A stretch of DNA of 64,000 nt from NCBI RefSeq assembly GCF_009741445.1, contig NZ_CP046507.1:2976001-3040000 (forward strand), in the 5' to 3' direction. This document shows, piece by piece, positions 57,094 to 64,000 of this stretch. Position numbers and translations under genes: made by a program. Positions within the stretch are counted from its first letter, which is position 1; each line of letters opens with the position of its first letter. The notes under the pieces are model-generated. The model was given only the letters and a program-made list of their open reading frames with translations, was not told the DNA's origin and ran no database searches. Source of the stretch: Mycobacterium avium subsp. avium. GTDB lineage: Bacteria; Actinomycetota; Actinomycetes; Mycobacteriales; Mycobacteriaceae.

Positions 57094-58512
57094 TCACCTC
57101 ACTTCCAGACTCAGTAGATCGTCGACCGTCTCGCGGCGCAGCACCAGACGCGCGCGGCCGTCACGCACCGCGACGACGGCCGGGCGGCAGACCATGTTGT
57201 ACCGACTCGACAGCGAATAACAGTAGGCGCCGGTGGCGGCCACCCCGATCAGGTCACCGGGCCTCAGATCGCCGGGGACCCAGGTGTCTCGAACCACGAT
57301 ATCGCCGCTCTCGCAATGCTTTCCGACAATCCGGGCCAACTCGGCGGGTGCATCGCTGACCCGGGAGACCAGCCGGGCGTCGTACTGGGCGTCATACAGC
57401 GCGGTGCGGATGTTGTCGCTCATGCCGCCGTCCACGCTCACGTAGCGCCGGTGCGCGGTGGCGCTCACGTCGACGTCCTTGACGGTGCCCACCTCGTAGA
57501 GGGTTATCGTGCCGGGGCCGGCGATGGCCCGTCCCGGCTCGACCACCAGCCGCGGTGTCGGCAGCCTCACCGCCGCGGACTCGTGCTGCACGATCGCGCT
57601 CAGCTTGCCCGCCAGCTCACCCATCGGCGGCGGCTCGTCCGCGGCTAGGTACGAAATGCCAAGTCCCCCACCGAGATCCACGGTGGCTATCTGCGCTGTT
57701 TTCTCGACGCCGAACTGCTCGACCGCGTCGTGCAGCAAGCCGATGACGCGGCGGGCGGCGAGTTCGAAGCCGGCGACGTCGAAGATCTGCGAACCGATGT
57801 GGCTGTGCAGGCCGACCAGCCGCAGGTGTTCGGTGTCGAAAACCCGGCCGACGGCGGCCAGCGCGGCACCGCTGGCCACGGACAGCCCGAACTTCTGGTC
57901 CTCATGCGCGGTGGAGATGAACTCGTGGGTGTGGGCCTCCACACCGACGGTGAGACGCACGAAGACGTCCTGGACGATGCCCGCGTCGGCCGCGATGGCG
58001 TCCAGCCGCTCGATCTCGGTCATCGAGTCCAAAACGACATGCCCCACACCGGCTTTGACCGCGGCCGTCAGCTCCGCGACGGATTTGTTGTTGCCGTGGA
58101 AGGTGATTCGCTCCGGGGGGAAGTCGGCGTGCAGGGCGACGGCCAGTTCGCCGCCGGTGCACACGTCGAGTGACAGGCCTTCCTCGTCGATCCAGCGGGC
58201 CACCTCGCTGCACAGGAAGACCTTGGCGGCATAGTGCACGTTGTTGCCGCCGCCGAAGGCCGACGCGATCTCGCGGCAGCGGGACCGAAAGTCGTCCTCG
58301 TCGACAACGAACAGCGGGGTGCCGTACTCGCGGGCCAGCTCGGTCACCGCGACCCCGGCGATGGTCGCGACGCCGGCCTCGTTGCGAGTCGCGTTGCGGG
58401 GCCACACATTCGGCGCGAGCACCAACAGCTCCTCGGGAGACTGCGGGCGCGGCGGGCTTTCAGGGTGGCGGGTCTCTTCGGCATGCCGAGGACCGGCGGG
58501 GTGGACGTTCAC
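57094..58512 (-). CDS. lysA: Diaminopimelate decarboxylase
   Basis: A 472-residue PLP enzyme for the last step of lysine synthesis. The PLP Lys is in [14 protein letters not shown]; the other barrel motifs are [39 protein letters not shown] and [18 protein letters not shown] carries the active-site Cys. GTG 58512 overlaps the argS stop (GTGA). The first ~27 residues ([18 protein letters not shown] onward) extend beyond the M. tuberculosis protein, so a later start is possible. Confidence 0.95.
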   Translation of the reverse strand: MNVHPAGPRHAEETRHPESPPRPQSPEELLVLAPNVWPRNATRNEAGVATIAGVAVTELAREYGTPLFVVDEDDFRSRCREIASAFGGGNNVHYAAKVFLCSEVARWIDEEGLSLDVCTGGELAVALHADFPPERITFHGNNKSVAELTAAVKAGVGHVVLDSMTEIERLDAIAADAGIVQDVFVRLTVGVEAHTHEFISTAHEDQKFGLSVASGAALAAVGRVFDTEHLRLVGLHSHIGSQIFDVAGFELAARRVIGLLHDAVEQFGVEKTAQIATVDLGGGLGISYLAADEPPPMGELAGKLSAIVQHESAAVRLPTPRLVVEPGRAIAGPGTITLYEVGTVKDVDVSATAHRRYVSVDGGMSDNIRTALYDAQYDARLVSRVSDAPAELARIVGKHCESGDIVVRDTWVPGDLRPGDLIGVAATGAYCYSLSSRYNMVCRPAVVAVRDGRARLVLRRETVDDLLSLEVR

Positions 58513-60161
58513 ATTCGCTCCGGAGCGGTCACGCCCAGTATCGCCAGCCCGTTGGCGATCACCTGCCGGGTCGCCTGGCACAGCGCCAGCCGGGCGGTGT
58601 GCAGATCGGTGGGCTGCTCGTCGCCCTGCGGCAGCACCCGGCAGGAGTCGTAGAACCGGTGGTAGTCACCGGCCAGGTCCTCCAGATACCGGCACACCCG
58701 GTGCGGCTCGCGCAGCGACGCCGCGGTTTTGAGCACCCGCGGGAATTCGCCGAGGGTGCGCAGCAGCGTCCCCTCCTTGTCGTGGCTGAGCAGTTCCAGG
58801 TGCGCGGTGTCGGGGATGAGGCCCAGTTCGGCGGCATTACGGGCCAGCGCGGACAGCCGGGCGTGCGCGTATTGCACGTAGTAGACCGGGTTTTCGTTCG
58901 ACGCCGAGGACCACAGCGCCAGCTCGATGTCGATCGGGGTGTCCACCGAGGAGCGGATCAGGCTGTAGCGCGCCGCGTCGACGCCGATCGCCTCGACCAG
59001 GTCGTCGAGCGTGATCACGGTTCCCGCCCGCTTGCTCATCCGGACCGGCTGGCCGTCGCGGACCAGGTTGACCATCTGCCCGATGAGCACCTCGACGGCG
59101 GCCGGGTCGTCGCCGAACGCGGCGGCGACCGCCTTGAGCCGGGCGATGTAGCCGTGGTGGTCGGCGCCCAGCATGTAGATGCACAGGTCGAAGCCGCGCT
59201 GCCGCTTGTCCAGGTAGTAGGCGATGTCGCCGGCGATGTAGGCGGGCTTGCCGTCGCTCTTGATCACCACGCGGTCTTTGTCATCACCAAATGCACTGGT
59301 GCGCAACCACGTTGCGCCGTCCTTCTCGTAGATGTTGCCGGTTTCGCGCAGCCGGGCGATGGCTTGGTCGACCCGGCCGCTGGTGTGCATCGAGTCTTCG
59401 TGGGTGTACACGTCGAAGTCGGTGCCGAACTCGTGCAGCGACTCTTTGATGTGGGTGAACATCAGGTCGACGCCGATGGCGCGGAAGGTCTCGCGCAGCT
59501 GCGGCTCGGGCAGGCTCAGCGCGTCGGGCGCCTGGCGCAGCACCTGGGCGGCGATGTCGTTGATGTAGCTGCCGGCGTAGCCGTCTTCGGGCGTCGGCTC
59601 GCCCTTGGCGGCGGCGATCAGCGAGCTGGCGAACCGGTCGATCTGGGCGCCGTGGTCGTTGAAATAGTATTCGCGCACCACGCCGGCGCCCTGGGTGGAC
59701 AGCAGCCGGCCCAGCGCGTCGCCGACGGCGGCCCAGCGGGTGCCGCCGATGTGGATCGGCCCGGTGGGGTTGGCCGAGACGAATTCCAGGTTGATGTTGT
59801 GGGTGGATTGCGCGTCGGAGTGGCCGTAGCGGTCGCCGGCGTCGAGCACGTTGGTGACGACGACGGCCTGCGCCGACGCCTCGAGGCGCAGGTTGATGAA
59901 GCCCGGGCCGGCCACCTCCGCCGAGGCGATGCCGTCGGTTTCGGCCAGCGCGGCGGCCAGCCATCCGGCCAGCTCGCGGGGATTGGCGCCGACCTTTTTG
60001 CCCAGCTGCAGCGCGAGGTTGCTGGCGTAGTCGCCGTGCTCGGGGTTGCGGGGGCGCTCGACGACGACCGTCGCCGGCAACGCGGCCGCGTCCAGCCCAC
60101 GCTCGGCCAGCACCGCGGCGGCGGTGTTTCTGAGCAGCTCGGCGAGGTCAGCGGGGGTCAC
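58509..60161 (-). CDS. argS: Arginyl-tRNA synthetase
   Basis: A 550-residue class I synthetase. The HIGH motif is [18 protein letters not shown] and the KMSKS-type loop is [16 protein letters not shown]. The N-terminal Add1 domain ([21 protein letters not shown]) and C-terminal DALR domain ([34 protein letters not shown]) are complete. GTG start, predicted to be leaderless. A tRNA-Arg gene lies 115 bp away on the other strand. It heads the argS-lysA-hom-thrC-thrB unit. Confidence 0.97.
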   Translation of the reverse strand: MTPADLAELLRNTAAAVLAERGLDAAALPATVVVERPRNPEHGDYASNLALQLGKKVGANPRELAGWLAAALAETDGIASAEVAGPGFINLRLEASAQAVVVTNVLDAGDRYGHSDAQSTHNINLEFVSANPTGPIHIGGTRWAAVGDALGRLLSTQGAGVVREYYFNDHGAQIDRFASSLIAAAKGEPTPEDGYAGSYINDIAAQVLRQAPDALSLPEPQLRETFRAIGVDLMFTHIKESLHEFGTDFDVYTHEDSMHTSGRVDQAIARLRETGNIYEKDGATWLRTSAFGDDKDRVVIKSDGKPAYIAGDIAYYLDKRQRGFDLCIYMLGADHHGYIARLKAVAAAFGDDPAAVEVLIGQMVNLVRDGQPVRMSKRAGTVITLDDLVEAIGVDAARYSLIRSSVDTPIDIELALWSSASNENPVYYVQYAHARLSALARNAAELGLIPDTAHLELLSHDKEGTLLRTLGEFPRVLKTAASLREPHRVCRYLEDLAGDYHRFYDSCRVLPQGDEQPTDLHTARLALCQATRQVIANGLAILGVTAPERM

Positions 60162-60169
60162 GAGCGTCC

Positions 60170-60175
60170 ATCCTA
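60170..60175 (-). promoter_or_regulatory. Predicted -10 box for argS
   Basis: TAGGAT on the minus strand fits TANNNT and lies eight bases before the argS GTG, predicting a leaderless or near-leaderless transcript for argS-lysA-hom. Confidence 0.4.
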
Positions 60176-60276
60176 TTGGCTGAGGTGCCCGCGCCCCGAA
60201 TCCATTGCGGTGACGAAGCGGTCATCCGGATGCGTTAGGCTGTCGGGGCCCATTGGTGCAACAACAACGTTGTCGC

Positions 60277-60352
60277 GCCCCCGTAGCTCAGGGGATAGAG
60301 CGTCTGCCTCCGGAGCAGAAGGCCGCAGGTTCGAATCCTGCCGGGGGCACCA
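60277..60352 (+). tRNA. tRNA-Arg (anticodon CCG)
   Basis: GCCCCCG pairs with CGGGGGC in the acceptor stem; D-arm GCTCAGGGGATAGAGC; anticodon arm CTGCCTCCGGAGCAG with CCG; T-arm GCAGGTTCGAATCCTGC. CCA is encoded (60350-60352). The sharp GC drop and unfamiliar genes just downstream fit the use of its 3' end as an integration site, although no second copy of that end is visible in the window. Confidence 0.96.
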
Positions 60353-60642
60353 AGCAAAAGTGCTCTCACCAGCCAATATAGTCGTTATGATGGGGCCCTG
60401 GCGGCGGGACCCAACAGTCTTCCAACCTCAGCCGTCTTCGCTCGTAGTCCGGATTCGCTAGCTGTCATGGCGTGCGGACCGACCGAGGCTCGACACCTGG
60501 CCAGGCGTCAGACCATGTACCTACGATGAGTTCCCGAGTGGCTTTCAGGGCATCTCGACACGCGGCACCAACCGACGCCGAACGACCACACAGGGAGCCA
60601 ATCGCAAAGTACAGTTTCGGCAGCTTAAACGGGGAGGTGACG

Positions 60643-61182
60643 GTGGGGATTGCTGACTCGCTAGAGGGCAGTGACCTCGTATTGCTCATGCTTGCGGCTC
60701 CGACGAAAGTCGCGTCCGCGGTTAACCGGGTAAATGGAATTACTCGGCTTGAAAAGCTGCTGTTCCTTGTACAGCAGGAGACGGACATTCCGAACGTCGT
60801 CAGCAAAGACAGATTACAATTCGTTGCGTATGACTACGGTCCATTCTCCAAAGACGTTTACCAAGCCGTCGAATTGCTCGAGGAGGCCGAGTTGGTCATA
60901 GAAGAGCGAGTTGTCGACGGCAGAACAATCGACAGCATGGAAGATGTTGACGTTACCGGGGCGGTTGAAGGCGATGAATACGTTGAGCGACAATTCTTGC
61001 TAACGGAAAAGGGCGCTGCGGTCGCGCGCCTTCTTGGACGCCACCATCCCGATGTCGTGTCCGCGCTCTCCGCCATCAAGGATCAGTACGCAGCTCGGCC
61101 ACTGTCGTCATTGATACGTCACGTTTACCGCACATATCCCGACTCAGCGGTCAATTCGAAGATCGCTCATCGGTTCAGGTGA
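60643..61182 (+). CDS. Predicted winged-helix protein, YwgA/DUF4065-like, unknown function
   Basis: A 179-residue soluble protein. The first half (NGITRLEKLLFLVQQETDIP, LQFVAYDYGPFSKDVYQAVE) has the form of a small winged-helix domain seen in YwgA-like and Panacea-type proteins, where a leading LxKLLFL helix and a YGPFS turn are typical. The C-terminal half is helical with a QFLLTEKGAAVARLL segment, itself wHTH-like. GTG 60643 or GTG 60637 are the likely starts behind GGGGAGG. First gene of an overlapping four-gene operon (GTGA overlap with the next). Local GC is well below the core genome. Domain call is by pattern only; a regulator or an antitoxin-like subunit is possible. Confidence 0.6.
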   Translation: MGIADSLEGSDLVLLMLAAPTKVASAVNRVNGITRLEKLLFLVQQETDIPNVVSKDRLQFVAYDYGPFSKDVYQAVELLEEAELVIEERVVDGRTIDSMEDVDVTGAVEGDEYVERQFLLTEKGAAVARLLGRHHPDVVSALSAIKDQYAARPLSSLIRHVYRTYPDSAVNSKIAHRFR

Positions 61183-61868
61183 GTCAGGATGTCATCGCCG
61201 TGACGCTGTCATGGCTAGCTGAAGACGAACCTCATCGCTTCAAGTTTGATTCCGCGTGGTTGTTTCTGGTTACACCAGTCACTCTTTTCGCCGTTGCCGC
61301 TATAGTTCGTGGCTTCACAGCCGAAGATCGGGTTCGCAATAACTGTGCTAGCAAGATAGGCACCGTGAAAGACGCTGTCTTCTCTACCGAGGTGCATCCG
61401 GCTCTCGCGGAAATCGTCGTTAAAATCTACCCGTACTTTCCAAAGGAAATCGCCCAAATAATCATCGAAGATAGGGAATACCTCCGAGGCCAACCGGGAC
61501 GTGACCCCGAACTGGAAGCGACGAGGATACTGAGCTATCGCGCATCGTTCGCGACTAGTCTCAGCTCTCTAGAAGAGCACTATGGGAAGATCCACCGTGC
61601 CAGTTCGGTGCATGGTCGACTTGTCGCCCACAGTCAGCGGTGCGCAGCAGCCATGGGATTTTTCCTGGTCGCATGGCTATACATCAGCTGTTACCTGATG
61701 CTGCCCACGGTTCAGTTTCCTAATGCTTTGACTATCTTCGTCGTCGCGTTATTCGCTGCCTCGGTAGGGTGGGCCGCCTGCGAGTGGTGGGGCGCCAACC
61801 GCGAGAACAACGCCCTGTCTACATTGGTTCGACGGGCGCAGCAGGCATCGACTGGACAAACATCGTGA
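61179..61868 (+). CDS. Membrane protein with three predicted helices, unknown function
   Basis: A 229-residue protein (GTG start overlapping the previous stop). One helix lies near the N-terminus (about 25-45, AWLFLVTPVTLFAVAAIV), a soluble charged middle of about 110 residues follows (KIYPYFPKEIAQIIIEDREY), and a helical hairpin sits near the C-terminus (about 155-175 and 183-203), then a short polar tail. No catalytic motif is visible. GC is 52% in the line at 61381. Its own stop overlaps the next start (GTGA). The layout resembles membrane-effector subunits of defence operons, but no homologue is recognised. Confidence 0.65.
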   Translation: MSQDVIAVTLSWLAEDEPHRFKFDSAWLFLVTPVTLFAVAAIVRGFTAEDRVRNNCASKIGTVKDAVFSTEVHPALAEIVVKIYPYFPKEIAQIIIEDREYLRGQPGRDPELEATRILSYRASFATSLSSLEEHYGKIHRASSVHGRLVAHSQRCAAAMGFFLVAWLYISCYLMLPTVQFPNALTIFVVALFAASVGWAACEWWGANRENNALSTLVRRAQQASTGQTS

Positions 61869-62374
61869 CAACCGTTGCCACCGCCGCGCGAGACCACACG
61901 CAAGTCGCCCGTCAGTCTGAGGCGGCGCTGATCGCCGTAACGGCTCGCCGATTGCGAAATGACTGGCCTACGAGAGCGATTGGCCTCGAAGTACGTTCGC
62001 ACGGTAGGGCTCGTACCGATATATGCGTCCGTGTTCGCGACCTCTGTGAAGCGATCGGAAGCGATTTGGTTGTCGGCATCGAAGTGAAGTTAACAGATTG
62101 GAATCGTGCACTTCGGCAAGCTGCATTGAATCGCTACGCGGTTGATGCATCGATGATCGCCATGCCAGCGAGCCGACTGAACGAAACGATCGTCCGGGCC
62201 GCAGACGACTACGGCGTGGGTGTGCTCGCGTTGAGGCCCCGGGCAATCGAGGTTGTGGTTCCCGCAACAGCAAGTTGCCCGGATGCTGCCCTTCACGCAC
62301 GAATAGTCGCGCAACTTGTTCCGGTGCGAGCTAGGGGAAAGCTCAAGGTGAATCAAATCGTGAAGGGGCGATAA
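61865..62374 (+). CDS. Small PD-(D/E)XK nuclease-like protein
   Basis: A 169-residue protein. A core reading RTDICVRV (Asp52), then VVGIEVKLTDW (Glu73-Val-Lys75), then RALRQAALNRYAVD (Gln85) has the spacing of a PD-(D/E)XK nuclease fold: acidic residue, ExK, and a following helix with Gln and Tyr. The strand SMIAMPASRL and VGVLALRPRAIEVVVPA complete a plausible alpha-beta core. It could be a nuclease or a DNA-repair-like protein. GTG 61865 overlaps the stop of the membrane protein. Assignment is by motif alone. Confidence 0.6.
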   Translation: MTTVATAARDHTQVARQSEAALIAVTARRLRNDWPTRAIGLEVRSHGRARTDICVRVRDLCEAIGSDLVVGIEVKLTDWNRALRQAALNRYAVDASMIAMPASRLNETIVRAADDYGVGVLALRPRAIEVVVPATASCPDAALHARIVAQLVPVRARGKLKVNQIVKGR

Positions 62375-62379
62375 ACAGG

Positions 62380-63633
62380 ATGCGCCATCTGCTTGCCTAC
62401 GGGAACAGCGATCAAGCGAGCTTCCGTAACGCCGAGGTTCGAAACTCGTTCGACGTGATGACAGTTCCAGGAACTATCGCGGCTTACTACCCCGAGGCGA
62501 CCGCCGGGTTCGTCCTGTCGAGCCAGATCGACTATTTGATTGACCCGCGTACTCCGCTCTTTCAGGACTTCCTTGACGCCCCGCGCGCATCGCACTTTGC
62601 TCTGGCCGAGTGGCATGGGTCAACTGTTGCTGCGACGTTAGGTGACGACGGGGCCAACTTCGATACAGCCTTCTGGTCGCCCGATGTCGTCGACGAAATG
62701 GTAAGGGAAGTAGTTCGTCGCCAACGCGAGTACGACGAGAACGGGCCGCTCGTTCAAACGAAGCTAGATCGGTACGCGGCTTTACTTGCAGAGGCTTTGG
62801 CCGAGCAAGGTGAGCAACGACCGGCACGAGAAACGAAGAAACCATATTGCATTCTTGCGCCATACTTCGCCGTGTCGGGGGTCGATGATCCGTGGTGGCA
62901 AGTGATGCAGTCGGTTTGGAGTACTTGCGCTTCGCTGCGTCAGCCGAAAGAGATTATCCCGGTTCTCTGCGTCGATGGGCGACCGCAGAAGGCCGTTGAT
63001 GGCGTAACGACGCTTGAAGCTCTGTTGCCACTAGTTCCACAATCGCTGTCGAGAGCGTGCTTCTTCTGGATTACGAACTTTGATGAACGCAAGGCGTCCG
63101 AGGAGCAGCTACGCCATCTCTGGCAGGTCGTAGTCAACAATGGAGATTCCCGAAGTCTTGTAAACATGTATGGTGGTTTCTTCAGCATTTGCCTTCGCTA
63201 CGCGGGATTGGCGGCGTTTGGAAACGGCTTGACGTACAGCGAGTTCCGCGATTGGCCTGCACTGAATGCTACAGGTGCCGCCCCTCCGCGGTATTACGTT
63301 CGGGATCTGCACGCGTTCCTTTCGCCCGCCGTCGCTGCCCAACTCGTGGCCGCGGACGATTCTTTCGTATGCCCGTGCTCGGCTTGCACTGACTGGCGAG
63401 CAACCGGACAAACGATTGCCTCGCTGCCCTACCACGATCTCAAGAGGCACTTCGCGCTTGCGCGGCGATGGGAGCTTGATACAACGGAGAGCTCGACTCC
63501 GACCGACATAGCAGCGACCCTGCGCAACGCGAAAGAACGACTCGACTTAGCGCGAAGCAACAACATGGTCCTGGGATCGCTGCAGCCAGCCGATTATCTC
63601 AACCGTTGGAGCGCCGTCCTTACAAATCCTTGA
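62380..63633 (+). CDS. Protein with CxCx2C motif, possibly TGT-like (tRNA-guanine transglycosylase fold), tentative
   Basis: A 417-residue soluble protein, starting five bases after the nuclease-like gene. Its second half looks like a beta/alpha barrel: KPYCILAPYFAV, EIIPVLCVD, ACFFWITNFDE, NMYGGFFSICLRYAGLAAFG and PPRYYVRDLHAFLS. It ends in a zinc-type motif, Cys331-x-Cys333-x2-Cys336 (FVCPCSACTDW), with His352 and His357 nearby. TGT enzymes have CxCx2C and a His about 25 residues later in the same place, and DpdA relatives in phage-defence clusters share this fold. The Cys-to-His distance (16 or 21) is shorter, and the catalytic Asp cannot be assigned. Confident that it is a real gene, not of the family. 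Confidence 0.55.
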   Translation: MRHLLAYGNSDQASFRNAEVRNSFDVMTVPGTIAAYYPEATAGFVLSSQIDYLIDPRTPLFQDFLDAPRASHFALAEWHGSTVAATLGDDGANFDTAFWSPDVVDEMVREVVRRQREYDENGPLVQTKLDRYAALLAEALAEQGEQRPARETKKPYCILAPYFAVSGVDDPWWQVMQSVWSTCASLRQPKEIIPVLCVDGRPQKAVDGVTTLEALLPLVPQSLSRACFFWITNFDERKASEEQLRHLWQVVVNNGDSRSLVNMYGGFFSICLRYAGLAAFGNGLTYSEFRDWPALNATGAAPPRYYVRDLHAFLSPAVAAQLVAADDSFVCPCSACTDWRATGQTIASLPYHDLKRHFALARRWELDTTESSTPTDIAATLRNAKERLDLARSNNMVLGSLQPADYLNRWSAVLTNP

Positions 63634-63844
63634 AGGCCGGGTACGGTACTCAATACGGCGTCGCAATCCTTCGACCCGCAGTGACACGACGTAGTATTCA
63701 GCTCGCCGCTTGCAGGTGTGCAGCTTGGCCTCGGCAAAGAAACCGTAGTTACTCGCGGCCCGGTCTCACCCGTACCAAGCGCCTCGAGAGTCGCTAATGC
63801 GTTGCCGCATCGGCTGGTCAATAGCGATCGATCAGTGCGCCGCC

Positions 63845-63850
63845 TAAAAT
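63845..63850 (+). promoter_or_regulatory. Predicted -10 box for the EspC-like gene
   Basis: TAAAAT lies nine bases before the ATG at 63860, an A/T-rich -10 in a 226-bp gene-free gap (63634-63859) in which I see no other feature. Confidence 0.4.
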
Positions 63851-63859
63851 CATGGGGTT

Positions 63860-64000
63860 ATGGGGCAAGATTCATTGCAGGTCGTGCCCGCCGAGCTAGT
63901 CGCTACAGCGGCCCAGTGGCAGGCGCTTAGTTCCCAGTTCATTGGGGCGCCGCCGTCGCCGGGGCTGTCATTCGAGGCCACGACGGCGGCCGTGAATGCC
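63860..64000 (+). CDS. EspC-like type VII secretion target (partial, runs off window)
   Basis: The first 47 codons: MGQDSLQVVPAELVATAAQW followed by QALSSQFIGAPPSPG. This is the opening pattern of the mycobacterial EspC-like family (helical ESX-secreted proteins, T7SS_ESX_EspC), usually about 100 residues. Members commonly sit next to a gene of the type seen at 1-420, but here the two lie at opposite ends of the window. It marks the end of the low-GC cassette. Confidence 0.65.
   Translation, partial: MGQDSLQVVPAELVATAAQWQALSSQFIGAPPSPGLSFEATTAAVNA

Noticed and set aside
63634-63859. Second copy of the tRNA-Arg 3' end (attR) after the four-gene operon
   Set aside because: I searched by eye for GGTTCGAATCCTGCCGGGGG and found no match.

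Overview
The window is a stretch of slow-growing mycobacterial chromosome, most likely from the Mycobacterium avium group. Gene order follows the M. tuberculosis Rv1292-Rv1343c block almost gene for gene, read backwards. There is one rRNA operon next to murA. The 16S gene carries, at 36041-36061, the stretch I know as the M. avium species probe. The 16S-23S spacer also reads as an M. avium type. Core genes are about 70% GC (75% in one 60-base line counted at 59581).

Layout. 1-745: the start of a WXG-like mycobacterial hydrolase-family protein running off the left edge, then a gene-free stretch. 746-3110: tRNA-Leu, LprD and a DUF3817 membrane protein, split by an IS110-family element. 3125-9410: a leftward run with rdgB, a small coiled-coil protein, rph, an Rv1339-type metallo-beta-lactamase-fold enzyme, murI, a rhomboid, an S58 peptidase, DUF2017 and clpS. 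The mec-cysO-cysM genes that M. tuberculosis has in this run are missing. 9478-20077: pncB, dinG and alpha-glucan metabolism (glgP, glgE, glgB). 20103-30916: a CnoX-like thioredoxin, fadA4, methylmalonyl-CoA epimerase, nucS (mismatch repair), a class III cyclase, a lipoprotein, an MFS pump with a divergent but frameshifted LysR regulator, and the alkylation-repair pair ada-alkA and ogt.

31076-38530: the rrn operon (16S, 23S, 5S, all leftward) with two tandem promoters and a strong terminator, then murA and a PduO-type cobalamin adenosyltransferase. 38527-46988: the complete F1Fo ATP synthase operon (atpI-B-E-F-FH-A-G-D-C) followed by a DUF2550 gene. 47204-60161: wecA, sua5, prmC, prfA, rpmE, rho, the threonine genes thrB-thrC-hom, lysA and argS. 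All of these read leftward, so argS-lysA-hom-thrC-thrB lie upstream of rho.

60277-63633 is the unusual part. Directly after tRNA-Arg(CCG) the base composition falls to about 52-53% GC, and a tightly packed, overlapping four-gene operon appears: a predicted winged-helix protein, a three-helix membrane protein, a small PD-(D/E)XK nuclease-like protein and a 417-residue protein with a TGT-like CxCx2C motif. I do not recognise this set as a described system. It is the best candidate here for something new, and could be an anti-phage or nucleic-acid-modification module in a tRNA-linked island. No integrase or second attachment site is visible in the window. The window ends inside an EspC-like secreted-protein gene.
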